A stretch of 57,973 bases of DNA from Acanthaster planci (taxonomy: Eukaryota; Echinodermata; Asteroidea; Valvatida; Acanthasteridae), in the NCBI RefSeq assembly GCF_001949145.1, contig NW_019091381.1:3028527-3086499 (forward strand). Reading direction: 5' to 3'. The position numbers and the translations under genes were made by a program. Positions 1 through 11,737 of the stretch are shown here, one piece after another. Below the pieces are notes generated by a model that ran no database searches, was not told the origin of the DNA, and worked only from the letters and a program-made list of their open reading frames with translations. Each line of letters starts with the position of its first letter. Position 1 is the first letter of the stretch.

Positions 1-129
1 ACAACTTAAAGACGATGGGGTGTTACGGAGAGTTATTTCACGTGAGCTTTCTGAATTGCTGGAATTGTTGCCAACAAGGTTGGCAGTTGATAATTTGTTA
101 CCTCTCAACTGTTCCCCTTACAACTACAG
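1..129 (+). other. 3' end of the last intron of cytokine gene A
   Basis: The stretch ends in a pyrimidine-containing acceptor (cccttacaactacag) directly before the coding exon at 130. Upstream exons of this gene lie outside the window. I see no coding signal here. Confidence 0.6.
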
Positions 130-315
130 ATGATAGCTCTGGATATTGACCACGATTTCAACACCACCTCGACCGTTACCTTCTCCAACAACCAACAACA
201 TTCCTTCTTGAACATGAGGATTCTTTTCATCCTGCAAGAGTTCAGTGCCAACCTGGCTCCCGCCCTCGAGGACTTTGTCAACTTCATGGGCACGCATACG
301 CAGCCGTCGTCGTAG
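130..315 (+). CDS. Cytokine gene A, last coding exon only (helix D exon of a four-helix cytokine)
   Basis: This is a partial gene: 61 codons plus TAG, opened by a phase-0 splice acceptor at 128-129. The first residues (MIALDID) are exon sequence, not a translation start; gene C's last exon also opens with ATG ATN (MIQLG) after its acceptor. Residues 31-49 (RILFILQEFSANLAPALED) align with the helix D regions of genes B (RTLYVLQEFIAYMYQVASD) and C (RTLLVLQEFHAYLPHVRQD). The LQEF core, exon phase and exon length (61, 55 and 58 codons) agree in all three. An N-glycosylation sequon (NTT) lies in the predicted C-D loop. The C-terminus differs: the LSsxY ending of B and C is replaced by a polar tail ending in PSS. 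The inferred product is a secreted type I cytokine; the signal peptide and helices A-C are not visible. Paralogy is well supported, the cytokine function is inferred from B and C. Confidence 0.75.
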   Translation: MIALDIDHDFNTTSTVTFSNNQQHSFLNMRILFILQEFSANLAPALEDFVNFMGTHTQPSS

Positions 316-1745
316 CAATCCGGAGAGTACGGTATAAACTCTAAAAAGCCCGCCAATTCTAAGGGGGAGGAAACAGTTCGCAGCCCGTGGTTAGCGGAAA
401 GTACCCCCCTTAATGTTTCTATGCAATATACTGAAATCGGTCGGTAAAGGCCCGTTCCCATTATCCAGCGTGGACAGTGATATTCGTAAGGTGATATTCG
501 CCATTTTTTTGTCGCACTTTGAATTCCGTCACTTTTCTACTTAAAAACCTTTATGGCTGTTGCTGGAAATTAATAACCAAATATGGATCAAAATGGTTTC
601 AATATTCAGGCAATGGTTTGAAAAGAAAAGAACTTTAAAAAGAAAGTCACATTACTCAGAGTTAAAGACTGTCAATCTTACAATGATGTTCGTTTAGGAT
701 TTCCAGAGTCTGGTGTTTTTGCCTTGATTGAGGGAGTTTCCATTATTGTCTACACGGCATTGATTGTGCCCTAATTAATAATCTGCTGGAAATGGGTCGC
801 GGGAATTTCTAACATGAATTTCGTTTCCGATTCAATCATTCACAATTTATTGTATTCAGAACGCTATATGCATTTTCATGTCAAGTAAGCACGCGTTATT
901 TATGCATTAATTTATTCATATTTTGTGCCTCAAGCATTGTACTTAATATGGTATTTATTTTTCCGTCAGAAATTTGAGGAGATTTAAAGATGGGACCAGA
1001 AACAGCAGTACTGTTTTTGCCGTTTAATTAGCATAGTATTTATTACAAATTAATTTATTTCGTATTTATAGCTGGAGTAGATGTGCTTGAACATGTATAT
1101 TTATACTGAAAAGTCGCCTTAAATTGAGCAGGGAAGTTATAATTTAAGCCTTGTAAAACTTTCCATAAATGGACACAACTACATGTTCAAGCCATCCGCC
1201 AGTAATACTATTGCTCACGGAAGGCCTTTCTGTAAGATATTGTGTAACATTTCTGAAGGCATATTATAGCAGTGTAAATAATTATTTAATATTTTTATAT
1301 TAGTATTTAAAGCGGTCTATACTATTTTTAACGTCATGATGGCAGCTGGTGCTGTTGTTGCGAAAACTTTACCAATAATCAATGTCTCAGCGAACAAATG
1401 AACGTACACTTTTCCCACGCATCAATGGCAATGGATCAATTACCAATTTCATTATCAACGGGGACTTTTATCTTTGGATAATGAATACCATATTTCTGAT
1501 ACACGTGTCTGGTTTGGATTCTGATTGTTAACGAACGCGTATGACCAAGGGAAAACAGATACGCAAAAAAAACCCCATAAAGATGAATGATTTGAAAAGG
1601 TCACTCCATCCAGTGAGTGAAGTGAATGAAGATCGAATGGCAAATGAATACCATGCTAGTTGTTTTTTGTGTGGGTCTTAATGGTCACTTTAATTAATTT
1701 ATTTATGCCCAGTCAATAAAACAAAAGCGGTCTCGGTTGACAGGT
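316..1745 (+). other. Probable AU-rich 3' UTR of cytokine gene A
   Basis: After the TAG the sequence becomes A/T-rich with repeated ATTTA motifs, e.g. around 909-914, 950-960, 1035-1072 and 1690-1706. The first good AATAAA is at 1715-1720. It follows an ATTTATTTATGCCCA string that closely resembles the ATTTATTTATGTCCA string in gene B's 3' UTR. AU-rich elements of this kind mark rapidly degraded cytokine mRNAs. The 3' end is an estimate; no other gene is visible in this stretch. Confidence 0.45.
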
Positions 1746-2968
1746 AAATCCCAGAGATGTTGTCTTTGTGTTTTGTGCACTCGGCCGGCAATGATTTTGA
1801 TGCATTGAAATTAAGATGAAGAAAAGTACTCGTCTCAAAAAATTACGTTGGACGTATTTTTTGGCCGAAAGTGTTTCTCATCCAAGTACACTATCGTTTT
1901 CAGTCATCGGTAATCTTTCCACATACTGTACAGCGAATACATGAGCAGGAACGTAAGCCAAGGTTCATACTCAGAATGCTTTTAGCGAGAAGAGGGGAGA
2001 GCTATACTGTCCGTGCTGAAGTTTTCCCAAAGTTTCCGACATTTTTCAGGTTGGACATTGAGGCTTCAATTGACAATATTTACGAGTCGGCCATATTGAA
2101 TTGGAAGCGAGGCGAACTTTTTTTGTACAAATAAAAATACGAATAAAAATGAAAGCAATGAAATAAAAGTTCAACACAAACCGACTTTATTTATGATGAT
2201 GAATAATGTAAACATTTGTGATTGATTGTACTAACTGTTTTCACGCAACATTAAAAGATGAAAGCGAGACATGGAACCCAAAATAGTCGGGCACTACTTC
2301 ATTTGGAGGATTACACTGAATAAGATTGGCTACTCTCCGAATAAGGTCTATTGGAACTTCTCACTACAGTCCCAGTGAATGTCATTAGAAGGGCATATAT
2401 TCCGAGATTTGAAATAGAAGCAAACTGAACTCTATGTTCACAGCTTGGCAAATCATGGGATAACTGGCACAGACTTCATGTATATAATATGGGCATTGTG
2501 TGTATCATATTCACTGCATACGTATTTTATGCGGAACTTGTGAGCTTGCTATTTAATATTAAAAGGGATATAAAAATGATAATGTTGTTTTTAATGGTGG
2601 GGGAAACGATGACATTCTCACGAGTACGGTACGACTGGGTTGGACATGCGCATGACATTATGCATGCTCGAGCTAAACTTTAGCTAAGACACGGGTTTGA
2701 GAGTCGCGAGTGATAGCAAAAACGGAGGGCGGCACCAGACTATGAGTGGTCCTCTGATAAAGCACCAAGGGTGTTAAATGGACACCAGTTTAACACTGCA
2801 GATTGTAAAGGTAAGAGCGGCGGGTCATGTGGGGGGGGGGGAGTTCGGTACAAGTGCTTCCCAAGAGAAGTCTGTGCCCGGAGCGCACCTCCTCTACGGA
2901 CGTCATATAAAAAAAATTGTACTCACAATGCCTTGCAATGCCCACATAGGTCATCGAAGCCAGTGTCA

Positions 2969-3116
2969 GCCATCTTACCGTGCCCAATACAAAGGTAACA
3001 CGGTAACACAAAGGCTTGCTAGCCGTTGTTAACCAAATTGCTCGTGGCATCAATAGTTGTAATGGCACGTAAGCCAACAATACTCTTGCTACATGTATTC
3101 GGCACGGTAAGATGGT
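2969..3116. repeat. Inverted repeat pair, possible foldback element
   Basis: GCCATCTTACCGTGCC at 2969-2984 is mirrored by GGCACGGTAAGATGGT at 3101-3116, about 115 bp apart. This suggests a short foldback or MITE remnant. No target-site duplication was identified. Confidence 0.5.
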
Positions 3117-3849
3117 CGCCGGTGGCGTCAGTTGCAACAAGAGCAATGCAAGTTTAGTCTTGTTGTTTTGCGTTTCGTGTTTTTTGTGTGTTTTTTTCCA
3201 TTATGACGTTCGTGTCCCCTGACTTTAAATCTTGAAATGCACACCCAACCATGTACAAGCCACAGTTAATTTGCTTTCAGTGCCCACTGATATAATGTGT
3301 ATCTCCCAGGTTTCTCCTCGGAGATGTTCAGAAGGCAAAAACCATATTTTCTCTGGTCTGTTCATACCTATCCGTTCACAAGATAAATACATCTATAAAA
3401 TCAACAAATATAAGACAAATATACAGCGAATATGAAAACGACTCCCGCGGCAAGCTTTCAAGTTTCGTTAAGCTGATGCCTTGGGTACGCATAGCCCCAC
3501 CGTGGACCTTTTTTAACTAGGGTGAAAAAAATGGAGTGAGGGCGCACTTGCCATTTACTGTGGACAGAAGCGGACTGATTGTTTCGTTGATAGCCAAGAC
3601 AAGTGCGAACCGGGGGGGGGGGGAACTTGGACGTTCGCGTGAAACACCGTGGCATTGGCAGAAGACAGCGATTTCCTTGGTTTCCGATTTCGGTTGGTTA
3701 GATTTGCAATCATACCAAAGACAAACCCCAGGCTCCGGCATACAAATATTGTTTTCAAGATGTATTTTTTATTTTTTTTTTTTTTTGGCGTTGGGGAGAT
3801 GTTAATTATATAACGGTTCGCCCGTACCCAACGTATATATCAATAAGCA

Positions 3850-3970
3850 CTGTATGCTCAGTGCTTGTCCGAGAGCTTGCGAAAAAAACCTCACAAGCTT
3901 ACTCGGGTGGGACTCGACCACTCGACCACCGAGCTTGCCGGGGTCGGCTGGCCGGTCCGAGTCAAATGAA
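3850..3970 (-). repeat. tRNA-like SINE remnant
   Basis: Read on the minus strand, this has a GGTGGTCGAGTGG block (A-box-like) followed by TCGAGTCCCACCCGAG (B-box-like) and a T-rich stretch. The same blocks recur at 34386-34434 (minus) and 34930-35025 (plus) beside the assembly gap. It is a dispersed tRNA-derived repeat, not a functional tRNA: there is no complete cloverleaf. Confidence 0.5.
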
Positions 3971-6900
3971 GCAGCGGGTACCGCGAACCATTTTCAAGAT
4001 GCATACAAATATTGATCAAACAATAAACGGTTAACAAGTGGTAAGCGATCAGTGGCGCAGAGTAAGGATCAGTGGCGCACAGCGCACGTTTTGCGGTATT
4101 ATTTAATTCAAATCAAAGTGTTACTTTTCCCAGCGCAAATGAGAGAGAACAGTCACAGCCGTGCGTGCATGCGACAAGAGCGGCATGGCGTGCACGTGGC
4201 AGCCGCTCCGAAAGTCTGTGTGTACGATTCGATACAAACACTTTCCTCGTCATATCATCGATGTGCAGAGGTGACAGAGTACAGTTGAGACGAAAGCTGA
4301 TAACAGTGGAAAGAGGGAGCCATGGCAACGGACCACACCTGTTTTACTCTAGGGGGACCGAGTGCCGCACGACAAACACAACACGATTAAGAGACAGGGG
4401 GAGGTTCCTGCGGAACCGAAGCTTGTTTGTTTCACTAAAATCTGGTCCTCGATCAGTGATCCCAAAGCCATTAATAAATTATGTGTCCATTAGGCGGGTT
4501 CTGGTGTCAGTGAACCATGACGCTTGCCGGTATGCCCGAGCTGCAATGTGCGAGCGCAGGTCGCCGGGGGAGTTAGGCCATGTTCAAAACGGACTCCTGG
4601 AACAGCGTCTACACCAGCGTCAAATTTACTGCAGTATTTTGGAAGAAGGCGCAAACTTCGGGCTCAACAGGCCTCTCTCACGGTGTCTACTGTTCGTATG
4701 GGCGGCCCGGAAGTGTACAGAAATATCATTCTCTGTTGTGTCCGATTTCACTTCCAAATGTGCATTTGGTCGTTTACTTTTAAGGAACGTCCTAGTTCTG
4801 TAGCGGGTGATAACTTTCTAACTTGCAGTTCAATCTTATCACAGTATAACGATCCATAAACAAAATTGATAGTATGATCTACTGGCTAGTAAATGTTTGT
4901 ATTAGTACCAATGGGACAACGCTCTGATGAAGCAATTCGAGGCACGCACAAAGTAATTGATTGATAATTATGACAAGTAAATGCTGCACATTACCAGTCT
5001 CGAATCGACACCAGCTATCGAGACCCAGACGGAGACTGGGACCGGCGAAAAGTGGTCTCGAAAGACCGAGACAGACCTACAGCACTGCAGCTTGTGTTAA
5101 GTTTTGTGTTTTGGATTGCTGCGCGGGATTTTTTTCTTTTGGCATTTAATAGTGAAATATTAATTTGATCTGTACTAATGACCAACCACACGTTTACCAG
5201 CCACTTGTAGGCAAAATATACGACCGACCGGAGAGAGCAGAGCCTACCGACACGTTTCGGACCACGCGAATGCGCTGGGCGAGGGCGCTGTTCCACAATA
5301 ACGGTTCGCTCACGACGAGCGAACAACACTGCCAGTCTTACGCCACGTGGGAAATTCATCAAGCACGTTGCGATTCCGCTTTTTTCCCGTAATCACTTTT
5401 CCATTGCCTGACAGGAATCCCCATTGGATTGCTGATGAGTGAAGGGCACGTGATTAAAGGCAAGGGGCTCCAAAGAGCAGCCTAAAGCTGGGCGGGGAGT
5501 TCTGAACTGTGTGAAAGTTCGGGGAACAGATGACTGCATTCAGGAATCTCTGTCCTCTCGTGGCGTCTGCAGTGCGGTTTATACCGGACGCGAAGCTCAC
5601 CGCGAGCCTGCGTCCGTTGCGTCGCACGCCCTTCCCGTCCTTCACCTCGCTCGCACGCCGTTCTTTACTGCCGGATGGGGTAGGCCACCAGAAGCAATTT
5701 TCACCAGTGAATCGGAACCAATTTGGGCTTCCCGTCTGTTGTTTGGCAGTTTTAACGGGCCCAGCCATCGGGTGCGTTGCTACACACCAAGCTGCAGAGC
5801 AGACTCAGAACATGCGCAGAAATATTACCCACCACACTTTCGGGGGTGGGGGCTACAGTAAATCACCCCCCGACACACCCACACACGCACTTTTTTATGG
5901 TGAAGAAAAAATTAAAGCAGATTGTGAAGAATTTGTCGGGCTTCCCACCAAACAAATGTACTCAATAGGCCTATCACTCAAAAAAGGCAAGCAATAAAAA
6001 AGCCATATATATGCCATTCTAATATTAGATTCTGCACGAATGTGATGCATTATAATTACAGATGTACGTCTGTGTCTGAGTATTGCCCCCATAGTGTCAT
6101 ATGGTGTCACCCACCCGGCTTTTCAAATTTCCATTTCCAGGCAAAGTCACCCCCCACAATTCCCCACCCCCTCCCCCGTTTCAGGCACAAAATCACGCCA
6201 CTGATCTGCACGGATCTTAAAACGTGCCTTCATACGGTGTCAGTCCGTGCATGATAGGGGTAGATAGCAGTGATGTAGTCAAGTACTTTTGGAGAACCAG
6301 GTTCTCTACCACATATTTAACTAGTTAGGTGGGAACAAAGCTGAAGTACATCGGCATTTGATGGTACATGCATGAAGGTACGATTACAAAGCAACATAAT
6401 AACTTCAGGCCATCAATGTTTGATTAATTAAGATTAACTTTTTAGGACAAAAGTACTCGGCAAGTACTCGGCCGTGTACTTTTCCAGTACTTTTCTCCTT
6501 AAAACTTAAATTTGACACAACTGGGAGTGTCTGAAGTCTGACATTTATTTTTTAATCTTACCTTTGCACATTTACCATCAAATGCCTGTGCACTCTGGCT
6601 TTATTCCCTCTTACCCAGTTCAGTATTTTGCAGAGAACGTTGGTACTCAGAAAGTACTCGACTACAATATTGGTAGATAGTCCGTGTATATCTTTAAAAG
6701 GCGCACCTGTCAACCCAATTATACGGCTGCTGTTCAACATAACGAGCAATATTTTCTTTTTGCCATTTACAAGAAGAAGGGAAAAAAAACAGCTCATCGC
6801 TGAGGTCTGTTGGTCGGGGCACGAAGTACTTAACCTCATGCAAGCAAACTTTTGGAAACGTAACCGACAAAAATCCTGAAGAGTGCAGCAAGAAATGTTT

Positions 6901-7267
6901 TGTGAAATCTTTCTGCGAAGCACAGGGGAAAAAACACAGCTATTTCCTTAAACTTTTATAAATACATTGGTAATGATTTCATGGACAAAACTGCAACTAG
7001 ATAGATATATCTGATATCGGTAACGGATCTAATAATTCTGCATGAACTGGTTACATATCGATTGATTGATTTGTTGATTTCGGAAAGAGACCGAACTCCT
7101 GAAGAATTCAGGGACGGAACTGTTTTTTATCTTTTTTATGCCAAAATAGAAAAAAAACAGTTACCCTTTTCCCCAAAGTTTTAATTAATGAGTAATAGTC
7201 TAAACGACGAAGAAGCAAATATTTTTAGTATCAGTTGTGGATTCCGGTTTGCGAGCCACAAACATTA

Positions 7268-7475
7268 TAGATAACCTAGTTACCCATGGATGGGTATAAC
7301 CTGGTTAATAGATAACCTGGTTACCTATCGATGGGTATAACCTGGTTAATAGATAACCTGGTTACCCATCGATGGGTATAACCTGGTTAATAGATAACCT
7401 GGTTACCCATCGATGGGTATAACCTGGTTAATAGATAACCTGGTTTCTACCCATCGATGGGTATAACCTGGTTAA
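7268..7475. repeat. 41-bp minisatellite, five copies, with palindromic core
   Basis: Five head-to-tail copies of a 41-bp unit begin at TAGATAACC; the last copy carries a 3-bp insertion. Each unit contains the palindrome CCCATCGATGGG, flanked by AACCTGGTT blocks that are themselves near-palindromic. The first copy reads CCCATGGATGGG and the second CCTATCGATGGG; copies three to five have the consensus core. Confidence 0.93.
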
Positions 7476-8354
7476 TGATACCGCTGTGCCAGTTACTAAA
7501 CGGACAAGAAGAAAAACGCATCCGGCGACCATGTTGTCGGATTTGCCTGGTAACCCGCGATGCCTAACACACTTATCCCAGGTCAATCCAGTGGTTGACA
7601 GAATGGTCGCTTGTGGTCAAACCTGGTTCGTACTGTCGACGAGATGGCCGGGGTCAAGTTTATTGGAATTATTTTCCAAGGGGCCATATTGCGGAAAGTT
7701 GTGATACAAGACTTAGAACAGTTTGTTCAAACTTTCACAGAGTACATCCATTTTCGGTGTATGAACGGATTACGGGAGTAAAACCGGAATGCGTGGTTGC
7801 GAACAGATGAGTTGGCCTTCAGAAGTACAGCATCAAATTTGGCCTTTAGAACTGGCCTCGAATTTGTCCCTATAATAGTATACTTGGTGTACTAAAACTG
7901 CAGCGAGATTTCGCCAGTTAGACAGAATCCAAAATGCTCTCTTTCTTTTTTCAGGACGAACAAAGGAGGTACAGATAAGACCTGATCGGAAACTGGTGAA
8001 AATGATAATGGAAAAGTAACATCAGAAGTTGATAGCAAGTTGGGGCCAACACTGGGTTCCGGAAAAAAAAAGCCTTTAGACAGGAAGGACGAGACACGTG
8101 TTAATTGACACGTTCCATGCCGAGTGCAGAGATTTTATGACATCACAAAGATGCGGCGGTCCACTGACCTCCAAAACGAACGCCGCACAAGGAATGCCAC
8201 AATCGTTAACCGTCAGTTTACACGAACTGGTTCCGGAGTGCATGCAACGGGGGACTATCTAGAAGTTTTTTATGTCAGTGTGAATGGATGAGGGTGACGG
8301 CAGAAGGAAAATTTGTTCATTTAAGTTTTCTCCTGGCTTAATGTATGCACATAC

Positions 8355-8384
8355 AATGGTCCTTTTTTTTTACAAAGGACCATT
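8355..8384. repeat. Perfect 11-bp hairpin
   Basis: AATGGTCCTTT and AAAGGACCATT are exact reverse complements separated by an 8-nt loop. It lies in spacer; no function can be assigned. Confidence 0.7.
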
Positions 8385-9303
8385 AAAAAGAACAAACATA
8401 GCGGTATCTATAATTTTACCAAATTTAGCTAAAATAAACGAATACAATGAAGTTTCCTCAAGTTATAACACAATAAATGTTGACACATCCATTGTACATC
8501 GAAATTCTATGAAACGCAACAAAATAAAAAATCTAATATATCTACGGACACAAAGGCACTTCACAAAACGGACTCCTTAGAACTAACACAAGTCTATGAC
8601 ATTGTTTCCACGAAATAAAACTTCAGTTAATTTTCCAACAAATATTGATTTTTAGTAAAATGCTAGAATAGTCCACAAGTTTGCAAATGGATAATTCGTG
8701 TCAAATGTTACACTTGTAATTTTACACGTATTAACTACGGTTAACTATGGTCCTTGTTCGAGCTTGCCCATAGGTTAATGTGCCATATGCGCGCGCATAT
8801 TATAATCCCTTTCGTAGTTCACGAAACCTCAAGTTGTTCATTGCACAAACCAGGACTTCTACTTTAGTTCGTGGTTCTGCCGACGATTGTCTTGGCAGAG
8901 AACAAGAAGACATGAAGGCAACAGCACGACAGAGGATTCCAGACATTTTAATACAAGCTCTAGGCCTAAACGCGAGACGCAAAACAGTTTCTTCATCCGA
9001 CTGGCTTTTCCGCCAAAGTGCCCCACGACCTTGAGGTTTTCCGGTCTCGTGAAGGGCGCACTTTCGAAGCGGTCCAAAATCCCCGGGTCGATTACTTGGC
9101 CCGTTGAAATTTCGTAAGAGTCCGCCCAACTGCTCTGGTCATCCCCAAGATACGATCGAGCCGACTGGCCGTTTCATTTTCAGTTTCTGCCTAATGGTTA
9201 ACCTTTTGGATTTTATCTTCCAAGCGTCACTTAAACTCAATGTAAACATTCACGTCACAGCATTCAGTGACTTAATCTTAGACCGACGCTCATTAAAGGA
9301 CAG

Positions 9304-9433
9304 GTTTGTTTCACACGGATTCGGATCGGGATAAGGGATCCCAGAGCTGGTTCGCGCTATCCATTAGGTGAGTTCCGGTGTCAGTGAACCAGTGACAGAT
9401 CAATGATGGCGGTCCGATCCGTGTGAAACAAAC
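9304..9433. mobile_element. Short non-autonomous TIR element (MITE-like)
   Basis: The left end GTTTGTTTCACACGGAT is matched in inverted orientation by ATCCGTGTGAAACAAAC at the right end, giving an element of about 130 bp. Internal sequence around 9359-9391 (ccattagg..gtgtcagtgaacca) recurs at 4487-4519, just after another GTTTGTTTCAC, so a degraded second copy lies near 4420-4530. No transposase coding capacity. Confidence 0.65.
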
Positions 9434-9592
9434 TAAGCCTGGCCAGTCTTCGGGTTACACTCCATTTTGTCTGGCTGGACTATTCTCCTCTTGCACAACT
9501 TGCCAGTGAGCAACTTTTCAAAGTGCAAACCTCAATAAGTTAGTCACAATAATCATGTCCAGAGAAAGTAGCTGCCTGAACCAGTTAAAACT

Positions 9593-9616
9593 AAAAAAAA
9601 AAAAAAAAAAAAAAAA
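9593..9616. repeat. Poly(A) tract
   Basis: Twenty-four consecutive A residues. It could be a retroposon tail, but no SINE or LINE body was recognised immediately upstream. Confidence 0.8.
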
Positions 9617-11553
9617 TTAAAACCCACTTTCAAGATTGACATCACAGGACCTTTAATAGACCTCAATCCGTGAAGGATATCCAAAGGTATTCAATGCGTT
9701 TCGCACAAGAGATATTTCAGAGTAAAATTAATTTTGTGGACCCCTTTCAATGGGAAGAAATTCCCCCAAAATGACGTATTCGTGCACTGCGGCTTGCACG
9801 ATCAAATCGAGCAGATGCGTCAGCGCTATTATTTCAGTTTGTTGTCACCTTCCAGGTCTTAAAAGACAACAAGGTTGCTATTATTTTATTGATCCCGTCA
9901 CTACGTAAACATGAACTCATCCTTCCTGGAAAGAACAAGCAATAAACGCCTAAAATCTGCGCGGAAGCTCGTCAGGGAATTCGAAACAGGGTCACAAAGC
10001 AAACATGAAAGGAAAATCAATACATGTACTGGGGAAACTTTTAATACAAAAAAATTAAATAATATTACAACTGTTATTTCCTGATTGGTCACCGATAAAA
10101 TGGACAAGGTATACGCTAGAACCATTACGGGGCATTGAGCAAGTCATTCGTGGTGGAATAAAAAATCCCTACAAGCCCCATTGAAAGGTGAGAAAGTTCA
10201 GTATATTTCAACATTCTCAAATCAAAGTGTGTCTTTAATAGGTCAATCGGGAACGTCAACAGGGCACGCGGGGGCGACCTTACAACCCTAGCAGTGCGCC
10301 GACCCGGCCGCCGACTCTCCGAACCAGCTTGGTATTCAAACGACCCAGCCCTCTCGAAACATAATGCCGAACTGTCTGATTCGTCTAGCAACGTGAACAC
10401 ACTCAAAAATAAGCAATAAATAATACAATAAACCCCTCAACATCTACACACAATACAGCTTTTGAGGGTGCTGAAGTCCCTTCCACCAATTTGGCCCTTT
10501 TAATAGGCATGAAAGGGAGTTCGAACAGTGGTGATGGGGAATGAGGAATCGAAGTGGTTCAACTGGGCAACTGGGTGGGGGGGGCTAGAATTAGTCCATC
10601 GCGTTCCTCAGTGATACGCGAGGGTTATTAACCCACACACTACTCATTTTCATGACAAATCCCAGTTTGGTTAACTCTCTTTATGACTGCAAATACGACG
10701 GCAGCATCCGGGGTGTCGCGTTTATCATTCAAAAGGAATGAGGTTATCATAAACATTCTATATCATATTATTATTTTGTAAACTCCCGATGCATTATTTG
10801 TAGCAATTGCAAATGTAACCGGTACGTTTATGGAGAATAAAGGATGTGTTCAAACGAACCGGATCGGTTAACCCCAAGGCTGAGTGTTGGTTGATTTTTA
10901 ATATAAGGTGTTACCCCCCAAAATCAAACGGTTCCCTGACTCGGGTTCCGCGTATACGGACAAAAACTTTCCATACCTGAAAGAGTGTGACTAAAAACAG
11001 CGGGAGGATATGACGATTAAGTTTCGAAAATTACAAGAGAAAAGGGGAAAAGAAGGGCGGGGCAATTTCAGATGATTTTTCTGTAATTTGAAATCTCATC
11101 CTTCTGGACACACGGCCTTTCCAAAAAATAAAAGACATGTTCTAAAAAATTATTTGTAAGGCGTTCGATGCACATAGGAAACGTATTCAATAAAGAAAAG
11201 GGTCAAACGGCCAGAAGAAACTAGAACCTCGGCTTTTTTATGTCAATTTTATTAACTCGTCCGAAGGAAAGGACAAAGCAATGATGACTTTAAGTGCAAG
11301 CCCCTTTGCGTGTAAAATGAAGGATGCATAAACGTTTCCGCGTCACGTCATTCTGTGCTTCCTCTCTGACTTGCAAAAGTTCTGGTGGAGCAGAATCCGG
11401 GGAAAGTTCTATCCCTCTTGTACTTTCTCTCCTTTATTTTTCGCGGTTTTAAGGTGAATTCTTGGGGTCTGAATACGTCATCCGATCCGGCTGGTACCTC
11501 ATAGAGCATTCGACGGGTATAGCACCCTGGACAGGCGGGAAGGATTCCCTGCC

Positions 11554-11560
11554 TATAAAA
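11554..11560 (+). promoter_or_regulatory. Candidate TATA box of cytokine gene B
   Basis: TATAAAA lies 178 bp upstream of the gene B start codon, implying transcription from about 11585 and a 5' UTR of about 150 nt. The spacing fits the next in-frame ATG with a signal peptide. Inference from motif and position only. Confidence 0.45.
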
Positions 11561-11737
11561 AAGCAGGCACTTTTCAGGAGCACCACAGTAACCGTACAGG
11601 GTCAAAATTCCACGGCAACTCGCGGTAATAATTGTCAGATTTTGTAACTTAGATCACGTGCGCAACTAGTTTCACAGCAAGATAAGCAGCACAGTGCAAT
11701 CGGTACACAGATATACACATTTTTTCTCAGCCGAAAC

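Larger units (their letters stand above)
1746..11500. other. Intergenic spacer between cytokine genes A and B
   Basis: No gene could be supported over almost 10 kb. Homology-free ORFs up to 243 codons occur, but none has a convincing start, splice context or recognisable motif. The spacer holds an inverted-repeat pair (2969-3116), a tRNA-like SINE remnant (3850-3970), a 41-bp minisatellite (7268-7475), a hairpin (8355-8384), a short TIR element (9304-9433) and a 24-nt poly(A) tract (9593-9616). Poly-G runs of 9-12 nt recur, e.g. near 2832 and 3613. Confidence 0.6.

Noticed and set aside
4072-4803. 243-codon ORF, the longest uninterrupted ORF without Ns
   Set aside because: No signal peptide, domain or motif recognised; Arg/Ser-rich composition resembles chance translation. 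It overlaps a degraded repeat copy (4420-4530), and has no clear splice or promoter context.
5454-5997. Overlapping ORFs on both strands in a GC-richer patch
   Set aside because: ORFs of 100-155 codons on both strands are expected where stop codons are rarer; no recognisable product in any frame.
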